Program-made: the position numbers and the translations under genes | The notes under the pieces: model-generated | The model's input: the letters and a program-made list of their open reading frames with translations, nothing else | Databases searched by the model: none | What the model was told of the DNA's origin: nothing | Source: Mesostigma viride | Taxonomy: Eukaryota; Streptophyta; Mesostigmatophyceae; Mesostigmatales; Mesostigmataceae | Direction of reading: 5' to 3' | NCBI GenBank assembly: GCA_009746045.1 | Contig: RPFO01000213.1 | Span: 3,032,837 to 3,096,836, forward strand | DNA: 64,000 bases | Shown here: positions 11,812-22,730 of the stretch, one piece after another | Numbering within the stretch: position 1 is the first letter of the stretch | Layout of the letters: each line of letters begins with the position of its first letter

Positions 11812-11930
11812 CATGGATGATGCCTTCAGAATTTAGCCAAGCCATGCCTATAATGGGACCTTCCATGGATGTTGCATTAAGAATTTAGTCATGCTATGCC
11901 TATATGCAGAGAGATGCTCTCTGTTGAGAA

Positions 11931-13206
11931 AATTAAATTAAATTAAATTATAACATGACTCCGTTGGGAGATCATGTAGCACATATTCCCGTGGATGGAT
12001 GGAGGGGGGGGGGCAAAGCCGCGAAACCGAACTAATCTAACTCTAAGCTAATCTAAGCTAGAAAACCCTACCTATTCTACTCAGCAAAGCGCCCCTTCCG
12101 CTTGGGGGGAGGGGGCTTGCCCACAGGGGCGGGCGTATGAGCCTGGACAATGGTTTTCCACCTCCTCTTGTCCTGCATAGCAGTCCAAGCAAGAGAGAGG
12201 GAGTGAATGCGATTTTCAAACTGCGCTGGGACCACTAGGTCAGCCATCAACTGCTGTGGGTAGGTCATGACATGTTTGCCTACCTTCTTGGGAATGTCCT
12301 TAGGGCCAGGCCAGGTCAGGATATGCCGTCCTGGCTGGCCAAGCCGCTGTGGGCCTACCAGACCGAGGGCGGTGTCTACCTGGCTGGTGAGAGCAAGATG
12401 TCCTACGAATGCTATCCTACGCAGTCTAATCTCGTCCGAAATGCGAGGCATGCCCTGGTACAAAGATTCTAGATGCCTATGCGTGTCAAACCCTACATTC
12501 AGGGCCTGACGGAGCATCCTGGTTACCGTGCCGTTTAGCTTGGCCGCCAGCGTGTCCGTGAGCGTCCATGCCTCGGCGCCATACGTGAGCACCGTGAGGA
12601 CCAGGACCTTGAGGAGCATGTGCTTGCGGTGCTCGCCCAGGTCCTTCGAGTGCCAGTAGGTTTTGAGCGAACGAAGCATAGCCCAGGCCAGGCCGATGCG
12701 GATGTCCACATAATCGGCGGTGTCGGGGAGCATGCTCCCCAGTAGTTTGAAGCGATCGCGGAACGGGATCGACCTCCGTCCCGTCTAGCAGCCGTGGTAG
12801 CGGCGGGCTACTGAAAGCCCCAATCACCATAGCCTCAGTTTTGACACAGTAATCTCCAACCCCACCGCCCGCGCCTCCAAGCCCAGACAGTCCAGCCAGG
12901 TCTGAATGTGCTCGGGGCGCGCGATGAGGGTGGTGTCGTCCGCATAAATCAAGTCGGCCAGGCGGTAACCAGGTTTAACCCCGCCGTGCTCTTTCTCGTC
13001 AAGGATGTCCAAGCCAGGCTCGAACCCCTTAAGAGCAGTAAAGCGCGCACGTGCCTGGCGCATGACGTGATCAACGACAATAATGAACAGATATGGGGAC
13101 AGGACACAACCTTGCCACACCCCGTGGTGAAGGGGGAATGGTGGGGTGGTGCCTTCCGCAGTCCGCACTACTGCCTGTGAGCCCTCATACAGTCGGCGAA
13201 TGGCAG
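11931..13206 (-). mobile_element. 5'-truncated RT-bearing LINE, copy G
   Basis: Flanked by the 10-bp duplication CTGTTGAGAA (11921-11930 and 13207-13216) inside the 3' UTR of copy F. The minus strand encodes the distal half of the RT: LYEGSQAVVRT, QGCVLSPYLFIIVVDHVM, the catalytic YADD box (frame 12824-13206), then after a frameshift near 12800 the thumb and C-terminal part (12077-12733: YGAEAWTL, RRIAFVGHLA, DKRRWKTIVQAHTPAPVG). The 3' UTR ends in a stem-loop (11943-11985) and an AATTA repeat tail (11931-11953). Confidence 0.9.
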
Positions 13207-13216
13207 CTGTTGAGAA

Positions 13217-13460
13217 GCCATGCCCTAGCTCTTGTAAAGCCATGATGATCTTCCTCCCCCATGCCGGGATCCCCTTAGCTGGGTTGAACCCGAGACAGCA
13301 TGGTGGTGCCGGTGCCCTTGTGGCACCTAGAGCAAGTGTTGCTTACATTCCACTCTTGCAGGAAGTAGCCCAGAATGTATTAAAAGCCATATGCCCCTTC
13401 TCCGGGATATGTGCTACATGTACTCCCAGCGGAGTTATGTTACTAATTAATTAATGTGAC
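13217..13460 (+). mobile_element. 3' end of ORF1-bearing LINE copy F
   Basis: It continues copy F after insertion G: GCCATGCCCTAGCTC, the CTTGCAGGAAGTAGCCCAGA block, GGGATATGTGCTACATG, the terminal stem-loop at 13400-13440 and an AATTAATTAAT tail. Confidence 0.75.
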
Positions 13461-14698
13461 ACAGTCACCTGCTTTTATTTAATTAACTGTCGATCCATCC
13501 ATGCCCTTGGTCGAGGTCCTACAGATCGACATGGCCATGCGCGCGGCTCGATCCGCTGCACGTTTTTGCGCGCAGGTTCCTCCGATCAGACAACTACTCT
13601 AGTCCTCACATAATGTCGCGGAACTTCATAGGAGTCCAGGATTAGCTGTTTCACTAGATTACTGAATTGCATCCTCGGCTCCATGCAACTACTACTGAGT
13701 GAGACAACTATTCCTGGACTATAAAAAATTACACATTTCCATCACCATTCATTTTCATCATCCTGAACGACTCGAACATGCGGACAAGATAACGGCAGGC
13801 TCGAGCTACCATGGTCCGGATTCTCCCGATTTCTGGCCTGCGCTGGTTGTCTCCTTGATATTAAAAATTACGTTGACTCTTCGAGACCGGCAGGTCGACA
13901 AAAGTACATACCAACATGCACATGGGAGACAACTATTCCTGATGGGAAAATAAATTATTGGCATCACGCCTCATCATTTGCGTGGACAAGGCTTGGGACA
14001 ACCATCCAGGCATGCACCATCCAGATTCGAAGCATGTCATGTTATAGAACCTTAACTTGTGAGATGCGAGAATACCTGCCTGCCTGACAAAGAACCAGAG
14101 TCAAAATCTGGGCATATCCCGTTTAGAAATCAGAGGCACTTTTCCAGACTGGTTGGCAAACATGGATCTGTGATGAATGAAACCTCTGGTCATCCGAACT
14201 AACTGATCCCCACCCGGGTAGGTACTCAAAGCAGCAGTGACAAGTGGCATACCACAAAGCCAGGATCCACGTCAAAATGGACCCAGAGCCGTTTCTCAGC
14301 ATAATCCAGGACCCCCAGCACACCTCAGTACTGCTATGCGAGCCCGCCGCAGAGCAGCCGGTGCTGGTTATCTCATGGTGTTCACGCCACATTACCCCTC
14401 TGGTGGACCGAGCATCACATACTTCTCGGAACAGCAAACACTTAGAAAATGCAACCCGTAGGTGTCCGGGGCTGCAACTATACCAACAGTGTGCTTTCTA
14501 GCATGGCGATCTCTGCCGCAGGCTGCCATGTGGCAGGGGTGAACACATGTGTGGTCTCCCTTCATGAGCACCCAAATACAATACAAGACGGCACATAAAA
14601 TCCTCGAAATGCAAGTTTCCTGCTGAGCTCATGAACAAGAGCACACAACGAGATGCAGGGGTTCTGGGTTGGCCAGCTGAAGGCAACCCAACCTGAAC
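13461..14698. other. Intergenic, no gene seen
   Basis: Sequence of mixed composition. A short motif GAGACAACTATTCCTG occurs at 13699 and, in similar form, near 13925. I find no ORF with recognisable content. Confidence 0.4.
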
Positions 14699-14700
14699 CA

Positions 14701-14731
14701 TCCCCCCCCCCGCCCCCCCCCCCTCCCCACC
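14701..14731. repeat. C-rich homopolymer tract
   Basis: Runs of C broken by single G or T. On the minus strand it is a G-rich tract that could form a G-quadruplex; it lies beyond the 3' end of the second GT29 gene. Confidence 0.85.
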
Positions 14732-14970
14732 ACCAACACATCGGCAGTTCCCCGATCTACTCCTACGAGCCACATCGCAACCAGCGATTGACATTGTAAC
14801 CCTCGCAAAACGGGGCTTGACGCATAATCTGCAGAGTGAGGCCCTTCTAGATCACTGCCGCCATACCCTGCTATCCACCACCTCCCCATGGGGGCACACG
14901 TTTTGCCCCAGCCACCCATCCGGCTGCAGCAGCCTGCTATTGCGGTTGCAGGGCCAAACCCCCAGCGCAG

Positions 14971-14975
14971 TTACA
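14971..14975 (-). promoter_or_regulatory. TGTAA poly(A) signal candidate
   Basis: TTACA on the plus strand reads TGTAA on the minus strand, 261 nt after the stop of the second GT29 gene. It is placed like the candidates behind the other two genes. Confidence 0.35.
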
Positions 14976-14985
14976 GGGCCAGATC

Positions 14986-15235
14986 CCTATTCCAGTTGCA
15001 GGGCTGACCCCCATCCCAGTTGCAGGGCCAAACCCCCATCCCGGTTGCAGGGCCAAACCCCCATTCCAGTTGCAGGGCAAAACCCCCATCCCGGTTGCAG
15101 GGCCAAACCCCCATCCCGGTTGCAGGGCCAAACCCCCATCCCGGTTGCAGGGCCAAACTCCCATTCCAGTTGCAGGGCCAAACCCCCATCTCGGTTGCAG
15201 GGCCGAAACCCCAACCAGGTCGCAGGTCCAACACC
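14986..15235. repeat. 24-25 bp minisatellite in the 3' UTR of the second GT29 gene
   Basis: About ten tandem units of the type GGTTGCAGGGCCAAACCCCC plus CATCC, abutting the stop codon. The unit carries no stop in several frames, so it yields false ORFs of repeated CNRDGGLALQ-like peptides on the minus strand. Confidence 0.9.
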
Positions 15236-16711
15236 CTACTTCAGCTGCAGCACCACCCTCGGCCGGCTCACGTAGTGCCCCGCCACAAACCACGCGGTCG
15301 CCAGCACGACAACGAGCGCGACCCAGCTGATGGCATGGATGACCGTTTTCTTGTCCATGTGGATCCCTTTCTCATCTGACGCCGCCGTGACATTGCTCTT
15401 CTCCACCGCCTCCAGGGCATCCTTCATCGCCGCGACCGCCGCCGCCTCCTCGATGAGCCTCTGCGCGCGCTCGGCCTCTAGCCGGTCATGCTCCTTGCGG
15501 ACCTGATCTGGGTCCTTGTACCAGAACGCCCCCGTGCCGGACGGCAGCGGGTCCACCGTGTCGTGCTCCAGCAGCCGCACGCGCTTGGTGTCCACCAGCT
15601 GGCGCATGACCTCGGCCTCTCGCGCGTAATCCCGGGAATGGTCTTTCGCGACGCAGGGCACGCCAGGGGCGGGGATGCAGGCGAGGTCGTACCCGGTGAT
15701 GTACGGGACCAGGTCGGCCAACAAAAAGGAGAAGAGGCAGCAGAGGGAGGTGGGGACGACGGTGTTTCCGGGGTGGAGACCTGGGGAGGGCACGCGGCCG
15801 TCCTTGTCCGCGTTCTCTCGGAGGTACATGTCGATCACGTGGGGGGACTTTGGGAAACACTCGATCTCGTCCACATCGATCGTCTTGGGCTGCCACCAGT
15901 TGAGCCTGTTCAGGAAGTCGGGGAGCGTCGTGAACGACGGCATCATGAGCCGTTTGCCTTGCATCGACTTCCAGAACGCGACGGTCTCCTCGGGCGTGCA
16001 CTTGTCGGCGCGCCTGTCCTGGCAGACGGCATTGATCGACCCCATGCACATGTGGGTCGTCTTCGAGCCGACGTGGCTCTCATAGCCCTCCGTGGGGGAC
16101 AAGTCAATGCGGACGACAACGTCAAAGCTGTCGATTAATGGGCCCAGGTTGGGCGCCAGGTGGGTCGATGTACCGACAAAAAGCACCGACTTGTCCTTGT
16201 ACGCAGAGCGAAGTCCGCGGCTAACCTGGCGTGCCTGCGCGAGCTTCTTCTTGACGATCATGGGTTCGCCTTCCATGACGGCCGCAGCGGCCGCAGCAGC
16301 AGCGGTCGTGGCGGCGGCGGCGGCAGCGATGGCCGCGGGATCGGGACGCGGATGTACGGGCCTTGGCTGCTGTGCCGGGTGGATCATGGGACGCTGCGCG
16401 GGATGCTGCGCGAATTGCTGCGCGGGACGCTGCACGGGCATGACACGCGGGGCGGGCGCGGGAGCAGGCACGGGGGCGGGTTGAGCCGCCCGGGGCCAAA
16501 CCCGAGGCTGCCTTGGTGGTAAATTGAGGGCCTTCCGCAGCTCGTCCACGGTCACGGGCTTCGTGGCAGTGTGCGGCGCGCGAGGCCTGTAACGCGGCTG
16601 GGCTTGGTGGCCATGGCCGTGGCCATGAGATGCAGGCTTGGCGTAGACAGCAGACAATAGCAAGAGAGATAACACAGCTACAATAGCCGCACGAGCCATC
16701 GGTGGATTCAT
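15236..16711 (-). CDS. GT29 sialyltransferase-like glycosyltransferase, single exon, complete
   Basis: 491 residues from ATG 16711 to TAG 15236. Residues 6-24 form a signal or signal-anchor segment, followed by a Pro/Ala/Gln-rich stem with a poly-Ala run (about 127-145). Residues 172-216 match sialylmotif L (SVLFVGTSTHLAPNLGPLID, then FDVVVRIDL); residues 308-342 match motif S (PSPGLHPGNTVVPTSLCC). Residues 360-370 (RDYAREAEVM) align with the VS motif but have Arg where His is usual. A charged coiled coil spans about 400-437 and a second membrane segment 457-479. GT29 enzymes act in the Golgi lumen; the C-terminal anchor is unusual for the family. The start codon is the first Met before the hydrophobic segment. 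Donor and acceptor sugars cannot be told from the sequence. Confidence 0.8.
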   Translation of the reverse strand: MNPPMARAAIVAVLSLLLLSAVYAKPASHGHGHGHQAQPRYRPRAPHTATKPVTVDELRKALNLPPRQPRVWPRAAQPAPVPAPAPAPRVMPVQRPAQQFAQHPAQRPMIHPAQQPRPVHPRPDPAAIAAAAAATTAAAAAAAAVMEGEPMIVKKKLAQARQVSRGLRSAYKDKSVLFVGTSTHLAPNLGPLIDSFDVVVRIDLSPTEGYESHVGSKTTHMCMGSINAVCQDRRADKCTPEETVAFWKSMQGKRLMMPSFTTLPDFLNRLNWWQPKTIDVDEIECFPKSPHVIDMYLRENADKDGRVPSPGLHPGNTVVPTSLCCLFSFLLADLVPYITGYDLACIPAPGVPCVAKDHSRDYAREAEVMRQLVDTKRVRLLEHDTVDPLPSGTGAFWYKDPDQVRKEHDRLEAERAQRLIEEAAAVAAMKDALEAVEKSNVTAASDEKGIHMDKKTVIHAISWVALVVVLATAWFVAGHYVSRPRVVLQLK

Positions 16712-17456
16712 TGCTGATAATGTAATTTTACCGACTATATCACGTTAGCCAGCCATCGATGCGCAAAAGCGTTTCTACCCCGGCAGGAAAAGCCGGAACA
16801 TGCAATGCTGGCCGCCAAGTCAAAATGCGAGCGACAGCAACGAGATCGCTTCGTCAAATGCTGCGCAGTTTTCTGCCAAGCACCTCGTAATGGCAAGCAG
16901 GTCGTCCAACCGACCCAAACGCAGCTCAAACGAAAATGCCGCTCGGAGGTAAGAGCGTTATGCACGCCTCATTATTCATATCGCGGCTTTTCCGCTTAAA
17001 ACGCTAATATTCACACGTGAGCGTCTCTCTTGGCCCCCGTTATGCCTTCCGGATGAGCGACCTCGTTTTAATCTCACGATATCATTTTGTCGCGGACGTC
17101 GCAACTTCGAACCTTGTGATTATGTGACAACAACGCTGTGCGCTGTGCGCGCGCGGCTCTCACTGTTGTTGGCCCGTCGCCGCATGCCTGTACAGTACTT
17201 ACCCCCCCCCCACGTTTAAGAATCCCAGGTTTAAGATTATGAGACCCTGGAATTGATCTCTCCTCTTAGTAGAGTGGTAGTATAATGGATTTTATTTTAG
17301 TAGATTCGAATCAAAGTAGTAAGACTATATGTGATCGTGAGCCCTGGATTGGTCGGACCCCAGTCTGAAACGTGTGTGGGGCGTGTACAGTAGGCTGTAC
17401 CAACTAGGCAACTACTAACTTCTCCTGTTGCTAGCATAAACCTGGGTAAGTTTTCC
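16712..17456. other. Upstream region of the second GT29 gene, no gene seen
   Basis: The part next to 16711 should hold the promoter of the minus-strand GT29 gene; no clear TATA box. A TCTTAGTAGAGTGGTAGTAT stretch near 17265 looks weakly tRNA-like but lacks a fold. Confidence 0.4.
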
Positions 17457-17458
17457 TA

Positions 17459-17918
17459 CCGTAGTGGTCAAAATCACTTTGCGACAAACCTACTTTGCGA
17501 CCCCAAAACAGGGTGAAATTTATAGTTTGCGACCCAAAATGAAGGCAAAGTTATAGGTTTGCGAGCCCATCGACTTGTTTATGGTCAGTGGCAACTGGCA
17601 GGTACTCGATGTTGTAAATTTATAGGCCAGCAGGCTTGACTGCCTGCTGGCCTGCCGGCCTCCCCGCTCTTCTGCCATTGTGCCAAGACAACGTGCATGG
17701 CTGCACAAGCCTAAACCTTTGGCTTTCGCATGACAAGTGACAAAAGGCGCGAAAGTTTTGGCGCCACGCGTTCGTTCTACCTGTCTGCGTGCGCGGGCAC
17801 GGCGTAGGCGCGACGCGGTAAGTTTTGAACTTTGCGACCCAAAATGAAGCCCATGAAAAGTAGTTTGCGAGGTCGATTCGCAAAGAGGTTTGTCGCAAAG
17901 TGATTTTGACCACTACGG
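17459..17918. mobile_element. 460-bp mariner-like MITE
   Basis: The two ends are perfect 33-bp inverted repeats that begin CCGTAGTGGTCAAAATC and continue with the TTTGCGAC motif. A TA dinucleotide flanks each side (17457-17458 and 17919-17920), the target duplication of Tc1/mariner elements. The inside holds further TTTGCGACC copies in both orientations and no transposase, so it must be moved in trans. Confidence 0.88.
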
Positions 17919-18461
17919 TAATCTGCCAAGGTGGAACAGTGGAAGCCTTGTTACGCACTTCAGTGTACAGTACGCTTATTACAGCGTGTAAGATACCCAC
18001 AACAACCTCAGTAGCCATGAGCGTTGACGACGGTGCCTGGGAAATTGCTGTCGCGGACTCGAACCCAGGGTAGTTAGTTTGCCGCCCAGTCCGACGAATC
18101 CAGTAGAAATTTAAAATCCATTGGGGAAATGTTGATTGTCTTTTTAAGGCTTTCTGTCGAGCGTAGAAGGTTGTTGCTGGCAGGTGTTTTACCATTTTGA
18201 ATGCAATTCCGCGTAAGCACAGATGTTTTATCTCAAAGCAGGTTTTTTTCCCGAGAGACACTGCACAACGTTTGACGCAACGTACGTTTTCGCGCTTAGT
18301 GCTCCGTGAGATCAGGCACGTGACGGGGAGATACTGAACGGTTAAACTGCTTTTCTTTCCTCCTTTTTTTCGTTTTCGCTGTTTACTGATACTGATATTT
18401 GGGTTCGTGCTGACGGCTGCGTAACGGACATCTTTGCACGAATCTTATTTCCAAAGTTAAG
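17919..18461. other. Probable promoter and 5' UTR region of the Hint gene
   Basis: It lies between the MITE and the first ATG of the Hint gene. AAAACG-type short motifs and a TTTTCTTTCCTCC pyrimidine stretch near 18350 are present; no TATA box is certain. Confidence 0.35.
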
Positions 18462-19327
18462 ATGGCTACCTGGAAGAGGGCTCCTTTGAAAGCGGTAGGT
18501 ACACTGTCCTGTACGGGATGTCTCTCCGTCTCCTTGTATTGCTGTTGACTTTGCCATAACAAAACCACGCTGTTTTTTCCCTCGCTAAGACGAGTGCATT
18601 CCCTAAACACTTATGCTGCACGTCGATTCTAGGGAGAGCAAGACGACGAGGCTGAAGGGTTTCTAAAGAAAGAACTCCCAGACGAGGCGTTTGTCATCAA
18701 CGAGAATCTACTGGTGCGTCCCGTCCGGAGATTTTGTCAGTGCCTGGCAATGTCTAGCTGATGACGTCATAACCTAGCCGCTGTTGCACTTCTGCCTGAC
18801 GTCATCAAGATTGTTAAGCCCTTCAGAAAACCCTCCATCTCTGTGCGCTCCATAACTCTTTGTCGCCATGGTCTTTCCATAACCACACAGAACTGTGCAC
18901 GTGGCATGTTCCACGTGGCATATTCCACTCATCATGTCCCCACTCGGCGTGCGCACAGAAGCGGCATGGCGCCGACAGCAAAGCGGAGATTGAAAGACAG
19001 GCGGAGAAGGTGGGCGGTGATCGGTCATCTTGTGCACGCCTAGGGGCAGCATAGGCACCAGGACCAGGGCCAGGACAGAAAAGAGGAATAAGGACAAGAA
19101 TGGTAATGAGCAGAGCAACAGGAACAGGCACAGGCACAGGGACAGGGACAGGGACAGGGACCGGAACCGGAACCGGAACCGGAACCGCACGGTCACGGTC
19201 ACGGTCACGGGCAGGGGCACGGGGCACGGGGCACGGGGCACGGGCACGGGCAGGGGCAGGGGCAGGGGCAGGGGCAGGGGCAGGGGCAGGGGCAGGGGCA
19301 GGGGCAGGGGCAGGGGCAGGGGCAGGG

Positions 19328-19363
<36 letters not shown>

Positions 19364-19381
19364 GCAGGGGCAGGGGCAGGG

Positions 19382-19424
<43 letters not shown>

Positions 19425-22400
19425 GTGTGGTCTTCTTCTGGTGTATTCCAAGTTATGGCGTGCCTGCTGGCATGCCCGATGTCTTCATGGCCACTCGACC
19501 TTGGAGTCCTCCGTGGTTAATTCTGAGAAAAGGGCACGACTGGGGCTGTCGTGCAAACATATTTTGTGGTTATAAGCATTGTCTATACATGTGCATCCAT
19601 GCATCCGTTTGTCAGTGCGTCCATGCGTCTGTGTGTTTTTTGTGTGTGAGCGTCTGTGCGTTGGTGCGTCTATTCATCTGAATGTGTCCATGCCTTTTTT
19701 GGGGGGTGCGCAGATCTGGGAGGCCAAGAAGCCGACCTCCGCATCTCCTGTGACAGATAAACCTGTAAGACTCATGCTCATGCCCTTCCTCTGCCCAGTT
19801 GGATTGGACTGATCCCCTTGTAAGCCTGGCTCCAACACGCCAGACATAGCAAGCAGTGTTTGGGTGCATGGCATCCTGGGTAGTGTGCCTGTTTGTGGCA
19901 GTGGTTAGTTTGTCGGCTGTGTGCTTGGAACTGCCCCCGGGATACCTGCACGGCCAATATTGATGGCATTTATGCTATCGCTTGCCCCACGGGTGATGCC
20001 TCATCAATCCTGCCCTTGTTGAAACGGTGCTCTCTTGACAAGTCGCAGGGCGAGGTGCCATCCACATCATCTTCGTCAGCGGTAGCACCCACGGGAGCCG
20101 CACCGGGGGTGGCTGATGTCAGTGGGGTGACACCCCCCCGTGTGGAGCATGTGGTGACGGTACGCGAGGAGTCTGCGCTGGGGACGCTGGTGGCGTCTGC
20201 GGTCGCAAGCACCCCTGCCAGCACAACCAACCCTAGGGCGGCAGCGTCGGTACCCCTGTCAGCAAGCTCGCTCGCTGCGACGGCGCCACCTGGCGTGGAC
20301 CTGGAGAAGAATAACGTCGAGGGCGCGCCGAATGATGACGAGGCGAGGGAGGTGCTGATTGGATCCATCAAGCCGGCTGCGGCGCCAGCATCAAGTAGCG
20401 GGCCGTCGCATCGCGGGGCGCTGGGGTTTGAGGGCACCCAAAAGGCCCCTGGCAGTACCGCCCCCGCACCGCTGGCAGCAGCGGCAACGGCCGGCATCCC
20501 GCAGGTGAGTGTTATGTAGCTGTGAGTAGGTTTCCTTGGTAGCCATGGCTTGCAATATTTGCATAGTTGTTGGCAGGCGCCGTTTTTTACCTGTAGCTAG
20601 CCACTTTTGGCCGACTTTTGTGTGCAGGCTTTGACATGAGTCGTGGAAGGGTGGCAGACAAGGCTTGCAAATGATGTTGTATCTAAAAGGTCGCGAAGGT
20701 TTCTGGCCGTTGCTGGTGCTGTTGTCAGAAGGGCTTAGGAAATGTGCGGAATGGATCAAGTCCCTGGATCCATGTGGCTGATTGCGCTGATCGTGACTTG
20801 TCCCACCTCCGCCTCCTCTTGGCTGCTGCAGGCCGGCAAGGTCCCGCTGCGCATGCGCAAGGAGGAGTACGTGGAACAAGTCAAGAGTCACCGGCTGCAG
20901 CGAATCGTACGTGTGTGTGTGGGGTGGGGAAGTGGACACCCACTTTTCGAGTAGCGCGTTGTTGGTATTCACGGCATGGAAAATGCAGCGGCGGGTAGGT
21001 GAGGCCCACCATGTTTGTCGCTTGCTTGTGCTGCCCTCAACGGCTGATATGTGAGGGGGGGTATTAGTCACATCATTTGTGCAAGAACCACGGCTGGCAT
21101 GAGCCACCAATGTTTCCAGAGGTTTCAGTTTGCTCATAGTACAGATGTTTTGGTTGGCCGGTATGCGGGGATCATGCCATTGCCGTTGTCGCTGGCAATG
21201 CATGCGCCCCAGGCAAGTAGGTTGGCGAATAGACAGGTAGGCAGGCAAGTAGGTTGGCGAATAGACAGGTAGGCAGGCAAGTAGGTTGGCGAATAGACAG
21301 GTAGGCAGGCAAGTAGGTTGGCGAATAGACAGGTAGGCAGGTAGGCAAGTAGGTTGTCGAATAGACAGGTAGGTAGGCAGGCAAGTAGGTTGGCGAATAG
21401 ACAGGTAGGCAGGCAGGCAAGTAGGTTATCGAATAGACAGGTAGGCAGGCAAGTAGGTTGGCGAATAGACAGGTAGGTAGGCAGGCAAGTAGGTTGGCGA
21501 ATAGACAGGTAGGCAGGCAAGTAGGTTGGCGAATAGACAGGTAGGCAGGCAAGTAGGTTGGCGAATAGACAGGTAGGCAGGCAAGTAGGTTGGCGAATAG
21601 ACTGGTAGGTAGGCAGGCAAGTAGGTTGGCGAATAGACAGGTAGGCAGGCAAGTAGGTTGGCGAATAGACAGGTAGGCAGGCAAGTAGGTTGGCGAATAG
21701 ACAGGTAGGCAGGCAGGCAAGTAGGTTGTCGAATAGACAGGTAGGCAGGCAAGGAGGTTGTCGAATAGACAGGTAGGCAGGCAAGTAGGTTGGCGAATAG
21801 ACAGGTAGGCAGGTAGGCAAGTAGGTTGTCGAATAGACAGGTAGGTAGGCAAGTAGGTTGGCGAATAGACAGGTAGGCAGGCAAGTAGGTTGGCGAATAG
21901 ACAGGTAGGTAGGCAGGCAAGTAGGTTGGCGAATAGACAGGTAGGCAGGCAAGTAGGTTGGCGAATAGACAGGTAGGCAGGCAGGCAAGTAGGTTGGCGA
22001 ATAGACAGGTAGGCAGGCAAGTAGGTTGGCGAATAGACAGGTAGGCAGGCAGGCAAGTAGGTTGGCGAATAGACAGGTAGGTAGGCAAGGAGGTTGGCGA
22101 ATAGACAGGTAGGCAGGCAAGTAGGTTGGCGAATAGACAGGTAGGTAGGCAAGGAGGTTGGCGAATAGACAGGTAGGCAGGCAAGTAGGTTGGCAAATAG
22201 ACAGGTAGGTAGGCAAGTAGGTTGGCGAATAGACAGGTAGGCAGGCAGGCAAGTAGGTTGGCGAATAGACAGGTAGGCAGGCAAGTAGGTTGGCGAATAG
22301 ACAGGTAGGCAGGCAGGCAAGTAGGTTGGCGAATAGACAGGTAGGTAGGCAGGCAAGTAGGTTGGCGAATAGACAGGTAGGCAGGCAGGCAAGTAGGTTG

Positions 22401-22698
22401 GCGAATAGACAGGTAGGCAGGCAGGCAAGTAGGTTGTCGAATAGACAGGTAGGCAGGCAGGCAAGTAGGTTGGCGAATAGACAGGTAGGCAGGCAAGTAG
22501 GTTGGCGAATAGACAGGTAGGCAGGTAGGCAAGTAGGTTGGCGAATAGACAGGTAGGCAGGTAGGCAAGTAGGTTGGCGAATAGACAGGTAGGCAGGCAG
22601 GCAAGTAGGTTGGCGACTAGACAGGTAGGCAGGCAAGTAGGTTGGCGAATAGACAGGTAGGCAGGCAAGTAGGTTGGCGAATAGACAGGTAGGCAGGT

Positions 22699-22730
<32 letters not shown>

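Noticed and set aside
12734-13243. Natural RT N-terminus MALQELGHGFST in LINE copy G
   Set aside because: These codons lie in the flanking UTR of copy F; the element ends at 13206, as shown by the CTGTTGAGAA duplication.
14986-15235. CRISPR-like array
   Set aside because: The repeats are contiguous without unique spacers, and the genome is eukaryotic. The same applies to 21211-22729.
17255-17330. tRNA gene suggested by an A-box-like TAGTAGAGTGG and a B-box-like GATTCGAATC
   Set aside because: The distance between boxes is too short and no acceptor or anticodon stem forms.
18774-19575. ORFs of Arg-Asp, Gly-Thr or Pro-Leu repeats
   Set aside because: They come from the hexanucleotide minisatellite in intron 2; no start context or conserved flanking domain.
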